Shown here: in pieces, positions 1 through 10,164 of the stretch
Layout: each line of letters opens with the position of its first letter
Numbering within the stretch: the stretch's first letter is position 1
Source: Escallonia rubra
Lineage: Eukaryota > Streptophyta > Magnoliopsida > Escalloniales > Escalloniaceae
DNA length: 64,000 bases
NCBI GenBank assembly: GCA_033065855.1
Contig: JAVXUO010002483.1
Location: forward strand, 20,295 to 84,294
Reading direction: 5' to 3'
The notes under the pieces: model-generated
What the model was told of the DNA's origin: nothing
Database searches by the model: none
Seen by the model: only the letters and a program-made list of their open reading frames with translations
Position numbers and translations under genes: made by a program

Positions 1-59
1 ACAATTAGTCCGTCACAATCTCATTAAAGTGGAAAGCATTCGGGTAAAGGATCCAGAAA

Positions 60-165
60 ATTTGGTGTTGGTGAGGATTAGAGAGAGAGACGAAGACAGA
101 AATTAAGAAGTGGTGGTGTGTATTAGATAGAGAGAGACGAAGACATAAACTTTGGTGTTGGTGAG

Positions 166-209
<44 letters not shown>

Positions 210-360
210 TTGGTGTTTTTTTTGTCTGTGTATAATGGCCTCGTTAGATGGAGGTGGTCTGTATGTTTGTGTTTGCTTGCATGTGGAAGAAGCTTAGATG
301 TGTGTGTGTGTGTGAGAGATAGAGACAGAGAGACAGAGAGACAGAGAGAGAGAGGCTGTG
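60..360. repeat. GA/CT-rich microsatellite block with short duplications
   Basis: The stretch is dominated by GA dinucleotide runs, longest near 171-206, with a GT/GA block at 300-350. A short motif (TTTGGTGTTGGTGAGGAT) occurs twice, near 60 and 150, so part of the block arose by local duplication. The open minus-strand frame across it (His/Ser/Leu repeats) is a by-product of the dinucleotide repeats and is not called as a gene. Confidence 0.85.
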
Positions 361-394
361 TGTGCATATTTAGTGTTGACTAGAATGACTCATA

Positions 395-587
395 GATTTA
401 ATAGCTAAAAAGACAAAGTTACCCTTAAAAAACTAACAGTCGTTTAGTCAAAGCCCATCTTGACCGTCAATTGGTACCGGATACCAATATTTTCAAAATT
501 TTGGTGCTGGGTGCCAATTTTAGAATCACGGGGTGCTGGGTGTAACTGACCCCTAAGTATGGGGTGTAGTGTAAAATTAACCCTACA
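395..587. mobile_element. MULE terminal inverted repeat fragment (same family as 10165-11377)
   Basis: This segment matches the right terminal repeat of the element at 10165-11377 almost end to end. Shared landmarks in order are AAAAACTAACAG, TTGACCGTCA, GGTGCTGGGTGCCAATTTTA, AACTGACCCCTAAGTA and a terminus of the type AAAATTAACCC. It ends near 587 where the family terminus is expected. The partner end is not in the window, so this is the right-hand end of an element lying upstream, or a solo terminal repeat. Confidence 0.7.
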
Positions 588-589
588 AA

Positions 590-3475
590 GTTGTGTGGGG
601 GTTGGTTATGAGGAAGAAAAAGTGTAAGGGAAAAAAGGTGGGGTGGTTTGCAAGGTAAGTGTGAGTGGGGGAAGGGCAATGTGGGTGAGATTAGGTGGGG
701 GGGGGGGGGGGGCAGTAGCTGCTGCTCTTGTGTTGTGCTGTGTTTGATTCATGTTGATGACGAACAATGACTGTAAGTGTCGCTAAAAGGTAGCTAGGGT
801 TTAAACTATACACTTTCTGAATTTTTAAAAATAGTTTGGGCAGATTCAGGAAAAGTGTAAAGAAGAAACCCTATATGTTTTTAAGATATCTACATTGTGG
901 AAAATTTTCAGATTTTTTCGAGGCCGTGAAGGGGTTTAACTGATGTTATCACAGTAAACATTTACGGTGAATTTAAAGATAGCAAATCGATGCATTTTTG
1001 CGTAAAACATTATATGAGGACCTTAAAATGATTAGATGCTTCAATGTAAAAATTTTTAGGGGCATTTTAAAATCAATAGCTATTTTTAGCGGAACCGGCT
1101 TCCGAGCGCTTCGTTAAGTGCTGTTAGGAATTTTTTAATGAAAAATCTCCGAAGGGCTTTTTAGTCTGCACAATGAACGTATATGTTTAAAAAGAGGTTG
1201 GTTTTGGGTTCGTTGTAGGGATGATGGCCGGGAGGGGGGGGGGGGGGCTATTTTGGTAATTTTCCATATACAATTTTCGAAGGCACTTTTGGGTCCGGAA
1301 ATGGATGTAGTACATTAGAAAGTGGTTTGGAAGCAGTTTGGAGTGTTAGTTGTGTAGCGGCCATCACGGGGTATTTTGGTAATTTGTCATGTTGGCGCCA
1401 AACTTTTGATAATGCGTGTAATTTGGCGTTCGGAGTGCCGGGATGTGAGGAATGACGTTAATACACCTAAAATAAAGGAGTTGTTATTGTGGATGCATCA
1501 ATAAGGTTAGGTTAAGGACCCGACTATCAGATAGGAATAACTAACCGTCGTAAGACGCTATGAACGGTTAAATGGGAAGGGATAGAATAAAGTTTGCGTT
1601 TATGTTTCAAATGGCGTCTGACGAGTAAGGTCTTATTTGATTAGATGATCCCACTCGTTGTAATAAAATGTTCTGAGTTGATAACCTCTTCGGCCAAAGG
1701 CCAATCAAGTAAGAACAATGCGATTCAGATATGCTAATTCATTGTTTCGATTAACATGCCATATTGATGAATTTTATGTTAAACTCTTGTTGTTTCTGAT
1801 TGGACACTGGTAGTCATTGTGATCGGTATTTGTTTATTTGAATTATGCTGTTGAGGACTGAAGGTAGTAGAAATTTCTTTAGTACGCCTTGTTGATGCAG
1901 TTTAATAAGGGTAATGCGTGTTCTAGTATGCTATGATTCGATTCGATTAGCGTACACGTTCTACGTTGGTGAGCATGTTGTGTAGGACTGTTGTGTGGTT
2001 GTTATGAGATGTCGGCAATTATTGATAACCAACATTTCTTTTAGTTAAGAATGTTGTTGGTGACTTGTGGTGAAGTTTCTCCCAAGTCCGCTCTGTCGCT
2101 GATGATAATAGGGTAGAGATTGCTGTGACATGTCGGCAATTATTGGCAACTGATGTTTCTTCTAATTAAGAACGTTGTTGAGGACTTGTGGTCATGTTTC
2201 TCCCGAGTCCGCCCTGTCGTTGATTGGTGATGTTGTGTAGAAATTGTTGTGTTGTTGTCCAGAGATGTTCCAAATTATTGTTCCCCGATATTTCTCTTAT
2301 TTAAGAGCATTGTTAAGGATTTGTGGTTAAGTTTCTCCCGAGTCCGCCCTGTATATGATGCTTATGTGGAATTTCTGTTGTTATGTTGAACACCAGGTGA
2401 TTTTGTGACCTAGTAATTCTTGCATGGGTTTTGTTTTTAAGGACGTAAGGTGAAATAATTTTCCTTAGTCCGCCTCGTTGATGAAGCATTGTTATTTTAG
2501 GTATAACGTGGTTAGGGACAAGCACTCTTTGTGAGTTCCCTTCCTGATTTTGATAATCTGAGACTGAGATGAACATCCTGTATAATGGGACATCAAAATG
2601 AGGAGGATGGCCTGTGAAACATGATCACTGGTAAAAACAACATGATCACTGGTCAAAAAGGATGTATGGCGCTCGAGTCGAGTCTATCGTGTCTGGTCGA
2701 GTCTAGTCTGTCGTGTCTGTGTTGCATGCATATGATTTTTATTTCGATGTTACTGATTTTAAATACTTATATTTCACTGATGTTTACCTTTGGATTTCGT
2801 TGATGTTTTTCATTTTTGAGATTCTTGATTTAGTGTTCAGATGCATAGTCAATCAATCAGTAAGTCTTGTTTATGAGGAGGTGTCAATAATGTTGTTCCG
2901 TTGGGCCTTGAAGCTGCTCAATCTAACGAAAGAAAAATATCATTTGACGAATTACGTTGATGCTGAAACTTATTGTCAACTCTTGATTCATTGTTATTGT
3001 TGAGATGATTATTATTCCTCCGAGACCTTCGAATTACTTGTACACGATATTTCTCGTGTTGCCTTTACTGGGCAATTTGTGCTCATTCCTGATGTTGTGT
3101 TGTGCAGGTTATAATATTGACCAAGGAGAACTCTTTAGCAAGGGAAAAGAAACAAGTTAGAAAAGTTGTGAAAGGTGATAAGCGAGGTGAGACAAGCTCG
3201 AAATGGTAAGATAAAGATTGAGCTGCGGGCTAAGTTGAGAAGAGCTACACGACTACAGTCGTGTGTTTCGTTGTTATGTATATGTTTTTTAAGGACTTGA
3301 AAGTCTTCCGCTGCATTATGATGTATGCTTATAAGAAATTTTTGTAAGGACGCAATTTAGAGCGTCTATTAATGACGTATGAAGGTGTAGTTACTCTGTA
3401 CTCTGCACAGGGTTGTGATTGTGATTATGGTCGATAACTCAGCCCGGTGATGTCACCAGGGTTGAGGGTGTCACA
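590..3475 (+). mobile_element. Probable long LTR of a Ty3/gypsy retrotransposon (5' boundary not found)
   Basis: The stretch ends in GGTGTCACA immediately before an initiator-Met primer-binding site at 3479, which is how a plus-strand 5' LTR of a plant chromovirus ends. No gene is visible. It contains G homopolymers (697-712 and 1234-1247) and a block of diverged tandem repeats at 1985-2350. I could not fix the LTR start, so the left part may belong to something else. It reads as an old, broken element. Confidence 0.5.
1985..2350 (+). repeat. About 120-bp imperfect tandem repeats inside the LTR
   Basis: Three diverged copies share AGATGT(C)GGCAATTATTG, a TTTAAGAACGTTGTTGAGGA-like block and GTTTCTCCCGAGTCCGCC. 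Weaker half-copies lie near 1855-1900 (AGTACGCCTTGTTGATG) and 2440-2480 (AGTCCGCCTCGTTGATG). The spacing is about 110-125 bp. These are internal repeats of the LTR, not coding DNA. Confidence 0.75.
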
Positions 3476-3478
3476 AGT

Positions 3479-3490
3479 TGGTATCAGAGC
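3479..3490 (+). other. Retrotransposon primer-binding site, initiator Met tRNA
   Basis: TGGTATCAGAGC lies 3 bp downstream of the LTR end TGTCACA. It complements the 3' end of plant initiator methionine tRNA, the usual primer for Ty3/gypsy chromoviruses and many Ty1/copia elements. It fixes plus-strand orientation for this element. Confidence 0.85.
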
Positions 3491-3618
3491 TTAGTCATAT
3501 GATTCTGTTGACTTTAAAAGTGTCTAATGGAATGCCTAAGTCGTCGACGAGAGGAGTAGAAGAAGAATTTCGATAACTTGGCTGAACTAGGGTAATAGTT
3601 GAGATATGTGAGCGGAGG

Positions 3619-3668
<50 letters not shown>

Positions 3669-4214
3669 CATCAGGATTCCTGCTATTACGTTAGGGAATG
3701 GCAGAGAAACTGGTTCACTTACATTTGGAAGAGTGGTTTAATGTTGACAAGTTTGTGGTGTCGGATCCCGAAAAAGACCCTAACAAGGATGTAGATAAGA
3801 TGGAATTAAAGTTGAAAGAACCAGATGAAGGTCCGGTAGGAAGTGAATCAGAATGACCTATGATGGAAGAGGTTGAGCACTTTTGGAAGAGAAAGTACTT
3901 CCAAGTGACGAGGAAAAAGGGACGAATCGACAAGTCAGTTCAAGTCCCTAACTAGCGAAATTAACTAAACAATAGAGAGGCTGAAAGTTGAACGTGAGGA
4001 CAAGAAGTAAGTATCGATTTAGGTATTAATGGAGACGGTGGATGCCAGTATATGGGTCGTCCGAAAAATACGACTGGTTGTTCGTGATTGCCCTTATGAT
4101 AGGGCTATACCTGAAGGCATGAAAGAATTGATTCTAAGAGAGAGTCATTGAAGTCTGGAACTGTTGAAGGAGCGTTATGGCTTCTTTGAGATTGACGGGT
4201 GTACTAGTGGGGTG
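3491..4214 (+). mobile_element. Decayed interior of the Ty3/gypsy element, with (AT)n
   Basis: Short plus-strand coding-like stretches follow the primer site (about 3700-3950 and 4020-4200) in the position of gag, but I recognise no domain. An (AT)n tract of about 47 bp occupies 3620-3666. The interior is short and badly broken, and it meets a CACTA end at 4215. Confidence 0.4.
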
Positions 4215-4750
4215 CACTATAAGAAAAATAACAATTAGCAACGAAAACAAAAATCCGTCGCTAAATGTCCCCATTCCGTCGATAATTCCTTTAGCGATGG
4301 AAATTCCATGACTAACGTTTCATCGCCTAAACCCTCGTCGCTAAATGTTTTGTCAACATAATTAGTACGTATTTCATCAGTAATGTCTCTTTCATTAGCG
4401 ACGGAATTAGTAACACATCAACGACGGAATTTCCGTCACAAATTTTTTTTCTTCAATTTTCAGAAAATTAACTTTTAAAATAAATAAATATATTTTTTAT
4501 GCTGTTTTAAAAAATTATCATTAGCGACGAAAATTCCGTCGCCAAATTTAATACCTCAAACAGAGGACAAAATTTTCTGTTGCTAAATTCCATCGCAAAA
4601 ACCATATTTAGGAGCTAAATAATTTTTCCGTCGATAATTCCGTCGCCAAAAAGATATATTTAGGAATTTATTTCGTCGCAAAAAACATATTTAGGAACTA
4701 AATAAAATTTGTGGTCGCTAATTTGATCGCAAAAATCATATTTAAGAGCT
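4215..4750 (+). mobile_element. CACTA transposon 5' end fragment
   Basis: It begins CACTATAAGAAAAATAAC, one base from the CACTACAAGAAAA ends of the two complete CACTA elements in this window. It continues with many copies of the subterminal motif AGCGACGGA / TCCGTCGCTAA. No matching 3' terminus or target duplication was found, and the subterminal motif stops near 4750, so this is one end of a third, incomplete or deleted CACTA copy. Confidence 0.7.
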
Positions 4751-4789
4751 AAAAATTTTGAAAAAAAAAATCTATTAAATATGCATAAT

Positions 4790-5266
4790 AGATTATCCTA
4801 TTCCTAATATTGATGCCACAACTTGTGACAATAATAATCCAACATCCCACAAATGAATTGAAGATAATAAGTATTCTGCATTTGTTGAATACCACTAAAA
4901 GTTAACCATTAAGTTAATGCATCTAAATCAACCAGTTGCTTGGTTACCAAAATGAACAAATATCCCAACAAATATAAAATCGTTCGAATAGCTCATTGTT
5001 GTTGCTTAAAACTTTGATCGACCTTATTGGGCTCTTAAAAGCTCACTCTCTTTTGACGTCCTTTCTGCAAGTGATAACCAACATTAGGTTGTCTGAGTAT
5101 GGATTAGGGACGAGCGAGGGTAACTGATTTAAGTTAGTGTTGCTCTTTAAAACCCCTGGGTGGGTGAATCATACTATTTAAATTTTTTTGTAGGACTTAG
5201 ATTTGGTATTTCATTTATGACAGTCAATTGAGAGTATGATTTGATTGAAGGTTTGTTGCTCTAATG
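4790..5266 (+). mobile_element. Decayed Ty3/gypsy LTR, part left of CACTA-1
   Basis: The segment around 5030-5100 (GCTCACTCTCTTTTGACG, CTTTCTGCAAGTGATAACCAAC) is a diverged match to the LTR at 45380-45440 (CACTCTCCC..., CTTCTGCAGGTAATAAACATC). Together with 9937-10028 it reads as one old LTR into which CACTA-1 inserted. It contains no gene. Confidence 0.5.
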
Positions 5267-5649
5267 CACTACAAGAAAAAGGCTATCTATACGTACACAA
5301 ATCCGTTCCTAAAAGGCAATTTCAGCGACGAAAACAATCATCGGTAAAAGTCTGTCGCAAAAAACTTTTATCGACGGTAAAAACCTTTACGAACGGATTT
5401 CTACCGACGGGGTTTTAGCTACGGACATTCCGTCGCTAAAAGATTTTTAAAAAGTTTCTATTTTCGGCCACTTTTTTTAATTTTGTAGAAACTTTTTAGC
5501 GACGGATACTTTCTTCCGCTAAAAAGTCCGTCGCTAAAACTAGCCTTTCGTGACGGAATATTCCGTTGCTAAAATATCTGTCGCTAAAAGTCTTAACTTT
5601 AAGCAACGGACTTATAGCGGTGGGATACATCCGTCACTAAAAGTCTTGT

Positions 5650-5830
5650 TATAAATACCCACTTTCCTTTCTTTTCTCTCTCTTTCTCTCTCACTCACCG
5701 GCAGTTTCTTCCCCCGGCGACAACCCCCCACGATGTCGTGTCCCTCCACAGCTCCTGTGGCTATCCACTGCCACGCCACCACCGCCGCCGATGTTACACC
5801 ACCTCCGCCGCCGCTGTCGCACTACCTCCG
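5650..5830 (+). promoter_or_regulatory. CACTA-1 core promoter and CT-rich leader
   Basis: TATAAATA at 5650-5657 is followed by TTTCTTTTCTCTCTCTTTCT and then a CCGCCG-rich stretch. CACTA-2 has the same CT-rich block followed by GCCACCACTGCCG repeats at 53030-53240, in the same place relative to the left terminus. I infer the transcription start region and untranslated first exon of the CACTA transcript. Splicing is not demonstrated. Confidence 0.55.
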
Positions 5831-6639
5831 CCGCCGATATGTCCATCTTACCCTAATTGTGGTTGAATGTATGTGGTTGAATGTATGTGGTTTATTGCAT
5901 GTGAGCATTTGAGATTTACAATTATAGAGCTAGATTGTTTAAATCTGACCAGCGATTAATTGATTGAGGATTTTAGGTTGTTAATTGAGCATTTCAGATT
6001 GAATTGTTAGATTGAGTATTTGAGATTGTTGATAGAGATTTGTGACCTAATTGGATTGATATATGAGACTTAATTTTATTTTTCATAGTAATTAACTCTT
6101 TTGAGTAAGCATTCTTTGACCATAAAATTGATGAAATAGAGATGAAGTTGTTTATAGCATGATATATGTAATTATCAATACATATGATTAAGATGAAATT
6201 GAAATAGAGATGAAATTTTGTGATATATGATTAAGTTAACTCGAAATGGTGTTTTGGTTCATGAATGTTCTTTCTTTCCATGCATTAACATTTCCACTCA
6301 TAATTTTCTACTTTTGAGGAAACAAGTAAATCTGATTTCCCCTTGTTCAACCTGGTGATATGTGAACTACTAAGAATACTACTTCGAGTTGATATTGAAA
6401 ATGTGTCTTGCAAATATTAAACAATCATGCTGAAATTTTGCTACGTGGTACTAGAATAACGCTTATGAGTTGTAAAACTAATGTGACCGCCTTAATCTCG
6501 CAAGTATTTCGGAGTTACTTTTTTGGCGTTTCGTGTCTATTTACTTCATGATTAGGGCTCATTTCTAGATTTCTACTGGTTACTTTCTTGGATGTACTAC
6601 TTTTATTGTCGTCTGATTGAGTATATTTCTATAAATATA

Positions 6640-7329
6640 GAGCCCCAATTAACCCTAATAAGCCCAATTAACGCTTAATAAGCCCCAATTAACCCTTAAT
6701 TAATCCATAATTAACCCCTAATTACCCCCCTTAATTAACCTTGATTAACCCCTTAATTAACCCCGATTAACCCTAATAAGCCCCGATTAACCCCTAACAC
6801 ATTCCTAGGTAACCCTAGTTAACTATATTTAACCCTAATTAAACCTAGTTAACTCCGATCAACCCTAATTAACTCCGATACACCCTAATTAAACCTAATT
6901 AAACCTAATTAACTATTATTAAACCTAAATAACCCTGACTAACCCTAAGTAAACATAATTAACCGTAATTAACACTAATTAACCCTAACTAAACTCTAAT
7001 TAAACCATTTTAATATATTCCCAATTAACCCTAATTATCCTAAATACTACCTAATCCTAACTATATACTTAAACCCTGGACTCAATCACAGGAGAAACAA
7101 TATCACTTTGCGAATAAACTCTATGAATTCTAAAGTGCCTCAATCCTAATTAACCTAACTAACACATTAACTCTAATTAACCTTAATTAGCTCTTACTTA
7201 AGCCCTAATTAACAATAAATAAGTCTAATTAAACCCAATTAACTCTAGTTAACCCTATTTAAGTCGAATTAGCCCCCGTTAGCATTAACCCTACTTAGCT
7301 CGAATTAGCCCTAATCAGCCCTAATGAAA
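6640..7329. repeat. AT-rich TTAACCCTAATTAG-type degenerate repeats
   Basis: Dozens of imperfect copies of a 10-13 bp motif (TTAACCCTAA, CCTAATTAACC) fill this stretch of CACTA-1. The same kind of sequence occupies 55560-56640 in CACTA-2. It is non-coding and probably intronic. The motif resembles CCCTAAA telomere repeats, but the period and composition have drifted. Confidence 0.8.
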
Positions 7330-8114
7330 ATTGATTAACCCTAATTAATCCTAATTAACATTAATTAATCCTAATTTACTGTTAATTTAATCTCTAATTA
7401 GCCCTATCACCGCTAATTAACCTAATTAAACCCTGATTGTTCTGACAAATCGTAGACAAACCCTAATTAAACCCAATTAGGGTAATTAACTGTAATATGC
7501 TCTAATTAGGCTCAATTAGCCCTAAGTAGCCTGAATTAATCCCTGAATAACACTAATTGAGTCTAATTAAACGCAATTAACTGTAATTAACCCTAAATAG
7601 CTCGAATTGCCTTAATTGCCCTAATTAACACATTAACTCGGCATGTTCACCATAATTAGCTATTATCTATTTAGGTTCGGTACAAAATCATTTAGTTATA
7701 GTGAACTTGAGCAGAGAAATTAAATCATCATTTCTAAATCCTTTAATATCTAACGATCCACCAAATCAGGATTCGCAAGTAAACCTGGTGCTTTTAGTTG
7801 GTAAGTTATGGACTTAAAAATTTCCCTTAGCGCTTTTTGTTAAACCATCCCGTCTAAGATCTTATCTTCCGAGACTTCAAATAACACTTTTGGCTAGCAA
7901 CTCTCCATTCCTGTAGAAGAGAAGACTTTCTGAGATAAAAATGTCTTTCTCAATCAGTCGCAGACATTTCCTGCCCTCAATTGTTCGTGAGGTAATTAGA
8001 TGGTAAATATACACAGTTTTCTTCTAATCAATCCTGTATGCCCGACATATGGCTTGCCTTTCAACTGATGGGTTCCAACCAATATCAAGAAAAACGACTC
8101 TCGATGCCCCAACC
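7330..8114 (+). repeat. Left arm of a long inverted repeat in CACTA-1
   Basis: Its reverse complement matches 8229-9010 at roughly 85-90 percent by eye over nearly 800 bp. The matched part includes unique, non-repetitive DNA: CCATATGTCGGGCAT, CATCTAATTACCTCA, AAGATAAGATCTTAGACG, GTCCATAACTTACCAAC, GATCGTTAGATATTAAAGG and GAACATGCCGAGTTAATG all recur in the other arm. The spacer is about 114 bp. A transcript across it would fold into a very long hairpin. Confidence 0.92.
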
Positions 8115-8228
8115 AGGGCCGATTAGGGCTAATAAGGGCTAATTCGAGCTAAAGAGGGTTAATGCTAAATAGAGCTAATTCGAGCTAAATGAGGTTTGAA
8201 AGGCAAGCCATATGTCGGGCATAAATTT

Positions 8229-9010
8229 GGTTGGGGCGTCGAGATTTATGTTGCTCGATATTGGTTACAATCCATTAGCTGAAAGGCAAGTAATATGTCG
8301 GGCATACATGATCGTTTAAAGAAAATTGTATGATTACCATCTAATTACCTCAAGAACAATGAAGGGCAGGGAATGTCTGCAAGAGGCTGAGAAAGACATT
8401 TTGCCTTAGAAAGTTCTCTCTTTTACAGACATGGAGAGTTGCGAGCCAAAAGTATTGTTTGAAGTCGCGGAAGATAAGATCTTAGACGAGATGGTTCAAC
8501 ATGACGAGCTATAAGAAATTTTTTTGAGTCCATAACTTACCAACCATGGGTTTACTTGAGAATCCTGATTTAGTGGATCGTTAGATATTAAAGGATTTAG
8601 GAATGGTGATTTTCTCTGCCCAAGTTCATTATAACCAAATAATTTTGTACCAAATCTAAATAGATAATAGCTAATTAAGATGAACATGCCGAGTTAATGT
8701 GTTAATTTGGGGCAATTAGGGTAATTCGAGCTATTTAGGGTTAATTACAGTTAATTGCGTTTAATTAGACTCAATTAGTGTTATTCAGGGATTAATTCGA
8801 GCTACTTAGGGCTAATTGAGCCTAATTAGAGCATATTACAGTTAATTACCCTAATTGGGTTTAATTAGGGTTCGTCACGATTTATCATGACAATCAGGAT
8901 TTAATTAGGTTAATCGACGGTGATTATGGCTAATTAAAGATTAAATTAATCGTAAATTAGGGTTAATTAATGTTAATTATGGATAATCGGAGTTAGTTGG
9001 GTTTAATTAT
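8229..9010 (-). repeat. Right arm of the long inverted repeat in CACTA-1
   Basis: This is the inverted partner of 7330-8114. Near the loop it holds an extra local duplication: GGCAAGCCATATGTCGGGCA at about 8201 and a near copy at about 8283. The arms have diverged mainly by single substitutions and small indels, so the inversion-duplication is not recent. Confidence 0.92.
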
Positions 9011-9060
9011 GAATAATTACTGTAAACTAGAGTTTAATTAGTGTTAATCAGTTTTAATTA

Positions 9061-9381
9061 GGCCGCGTACGTGGCCTCCCCGATATGAATGCACGTGCCG
9101 TGATAGGAGCGTCCCCTCCCCCCACTGCATCTCCACAGAAGCGGACACCGACCGTGAAGCGCTCGTCGTTTCATAAGGATGAGGTCTGTCGCATTGCTGT
9201 GGAGGTTTATAGGATAATCAGGTCGCATAATCAAGTACAACCTCTATATATGTTTACTGAACACTACATACGATTGTTATCGAAATAAATGCGTATGTGC
9301 CTTTACATGCAGGGCACTGCTGTTGGACATGCCGAGTCGGATCCGGATCACAGTGCACCCGTGGACGAGGATGATCAGTAG
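9061..9381 (+). pseudogene. Remnant of the CACTA second gene (Ptta/En-Spm type), last exons
   Basis: The stretch 9085-9220 encodes a peptide beginning AVIGASPPPTASPQKRTP and then DEVCRIAVEVYRIIRS. This parallels the C-terminal exon of the CACTA-2 second protein (AVIGASSPPAAPPQTPAP, then EDIERIATVVCRMMREQ). After an intron-like gap ending TTTACATGCAG at about 9312, GTAVGHAESDPDH matches the CACTA-2 tail GTAGPAAP...QQDPDPG. No upstream exon is present, so this is a leftover of a formerly coding copy. Substitutions are numerous, so CACTA-1 is a diverged relative and not a simple recent deletion of CACTA-2. Confidence 0.8.
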
Positions 9382-9936
9382 GACCCATCAGATCTAGGAC
9401 TCACCGAACCCTGATTAGCCCTTCCCCTCATCTCTCTCTGTATTCCGCTCCCGTACCCCCCCGGGACGTGACCCGACTTGTACTCCAGTCCCCTGCTCGA
9501 TTGTACCCCACTCTCGTGCCCTCCTGAATTTCATTTTATTTTTCGATTGTGATCGTTGGATTATGATTGTAACTATAGGGTTTAGGTATTAAAAAAATAT
9601 TTTTTTAAAAAAATTTAATTAACTTTTTAAACGACAAACGTTTAGCAACGAGACTTCTGTTGCAAAATCAACGATTTTTTACGGCAAAATGTTCCGTCGC
9701 TAAATATTTTACGTAATAAATTATTTTCATAAAAAGAAAATAAATAAAAATACAGAATATGCAATTAGTGACGAAATATCCGTCGCTAATTGTATTTGTA
9801 CGTCCGTCGTTGAAAATTTCCGTAAAGCAAAACTTTTAACGATGGGACGTCCGTCGATAAAACACTTTGCCGAAGGATATCGGATGTTTAGCAACGGAAA
9901 TATCCGTCGCTAAAAGTTCTTTTTCTTGTAGTGATG

Positions 9937-10028
9937 ATAGTTGTCCACTTTGGCTTATGAGAACATTATTCTCTTAGTGTTTCTGATCGTGTGATTGTCC
10001 AACGCTCCAGATTTTCGGGTTATTACAT
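9937..10028 (+). mobile_element. Decayed Ty3/gypsy LTR, part right of CACTA-1 (LTR end)
   Basis: CCAACGCTCCAGATTTTCGG then GTTATTACA parallels the LTR terminus at 45692-45716 (CTAACGCTCCGGAAAATTCC then GGATGTTACA). It continues the LTR piece at 4790-5266. No primer site follows, which fits a 3' LTR or a solo LTR. Confidence 0.5.
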
Positions 10029-10164
10029 AAAATAAGATCATGATTTTTAGCCCATCCCACTAAGTTAGCCCACATTTCAAACCGTATTGATAAGTCAAAG
10101 ACAGAAAAGTCATATAAATGGTAACATGGCTCATAGAATAAGCTACACATATAATCACTAAAAT
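10029..10164. other. Anonymous flank, no gene seen
   Basis: AT-rich DNA between the LTR end and the MULE. It shows no repeat, promoter or coding signal that I can support. Confidence 0.6.

Larger units (their letters stand above)
5267..9933 (+). mobile_element. CACTA-1: complete-ended, non-autonomous CACTA (En/Spm) transposon
   Basis: The element starts CACTACAAGAAAAAGG and ends with the complement CTTTTTCTTGTAGTG. It is flanked by the 3-bp target duplication ATG (5264-5266 and 9934-9936), the size expected for CACTA. Both ends carry subterminal arrays of GCGACGGA / TCCGTCGCTA. From left to right it holds subterminal repeats, a TATA box and CT-rich leader (5650-5830), AT-rich intron-like DNA, a large block of TTAACCCTAATTAG-type repeats including a long inverted repeat (7330-9010), a remnant of the second CACTA gene (9061-9381), and the 3' subterminal repeats. 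No transposase is present, so movement would need proteins from an element such as CACTA-2. It sits inside an LTR remnant. Confidence 0.93.

Noticed and set aside
5-367. Minus-strand 120-codon open frame
   Set aside because: It is encoded by GA/GT microsatellites (Ser-Leu and His-Thr runs).
9058-9288. A free-standing small gene on either strand
   Set aside because: The plus strand aligns with the C-terminal exon of the CACTA-2 second protein, so it is a transposon remnant. The minus frame is its shadow.
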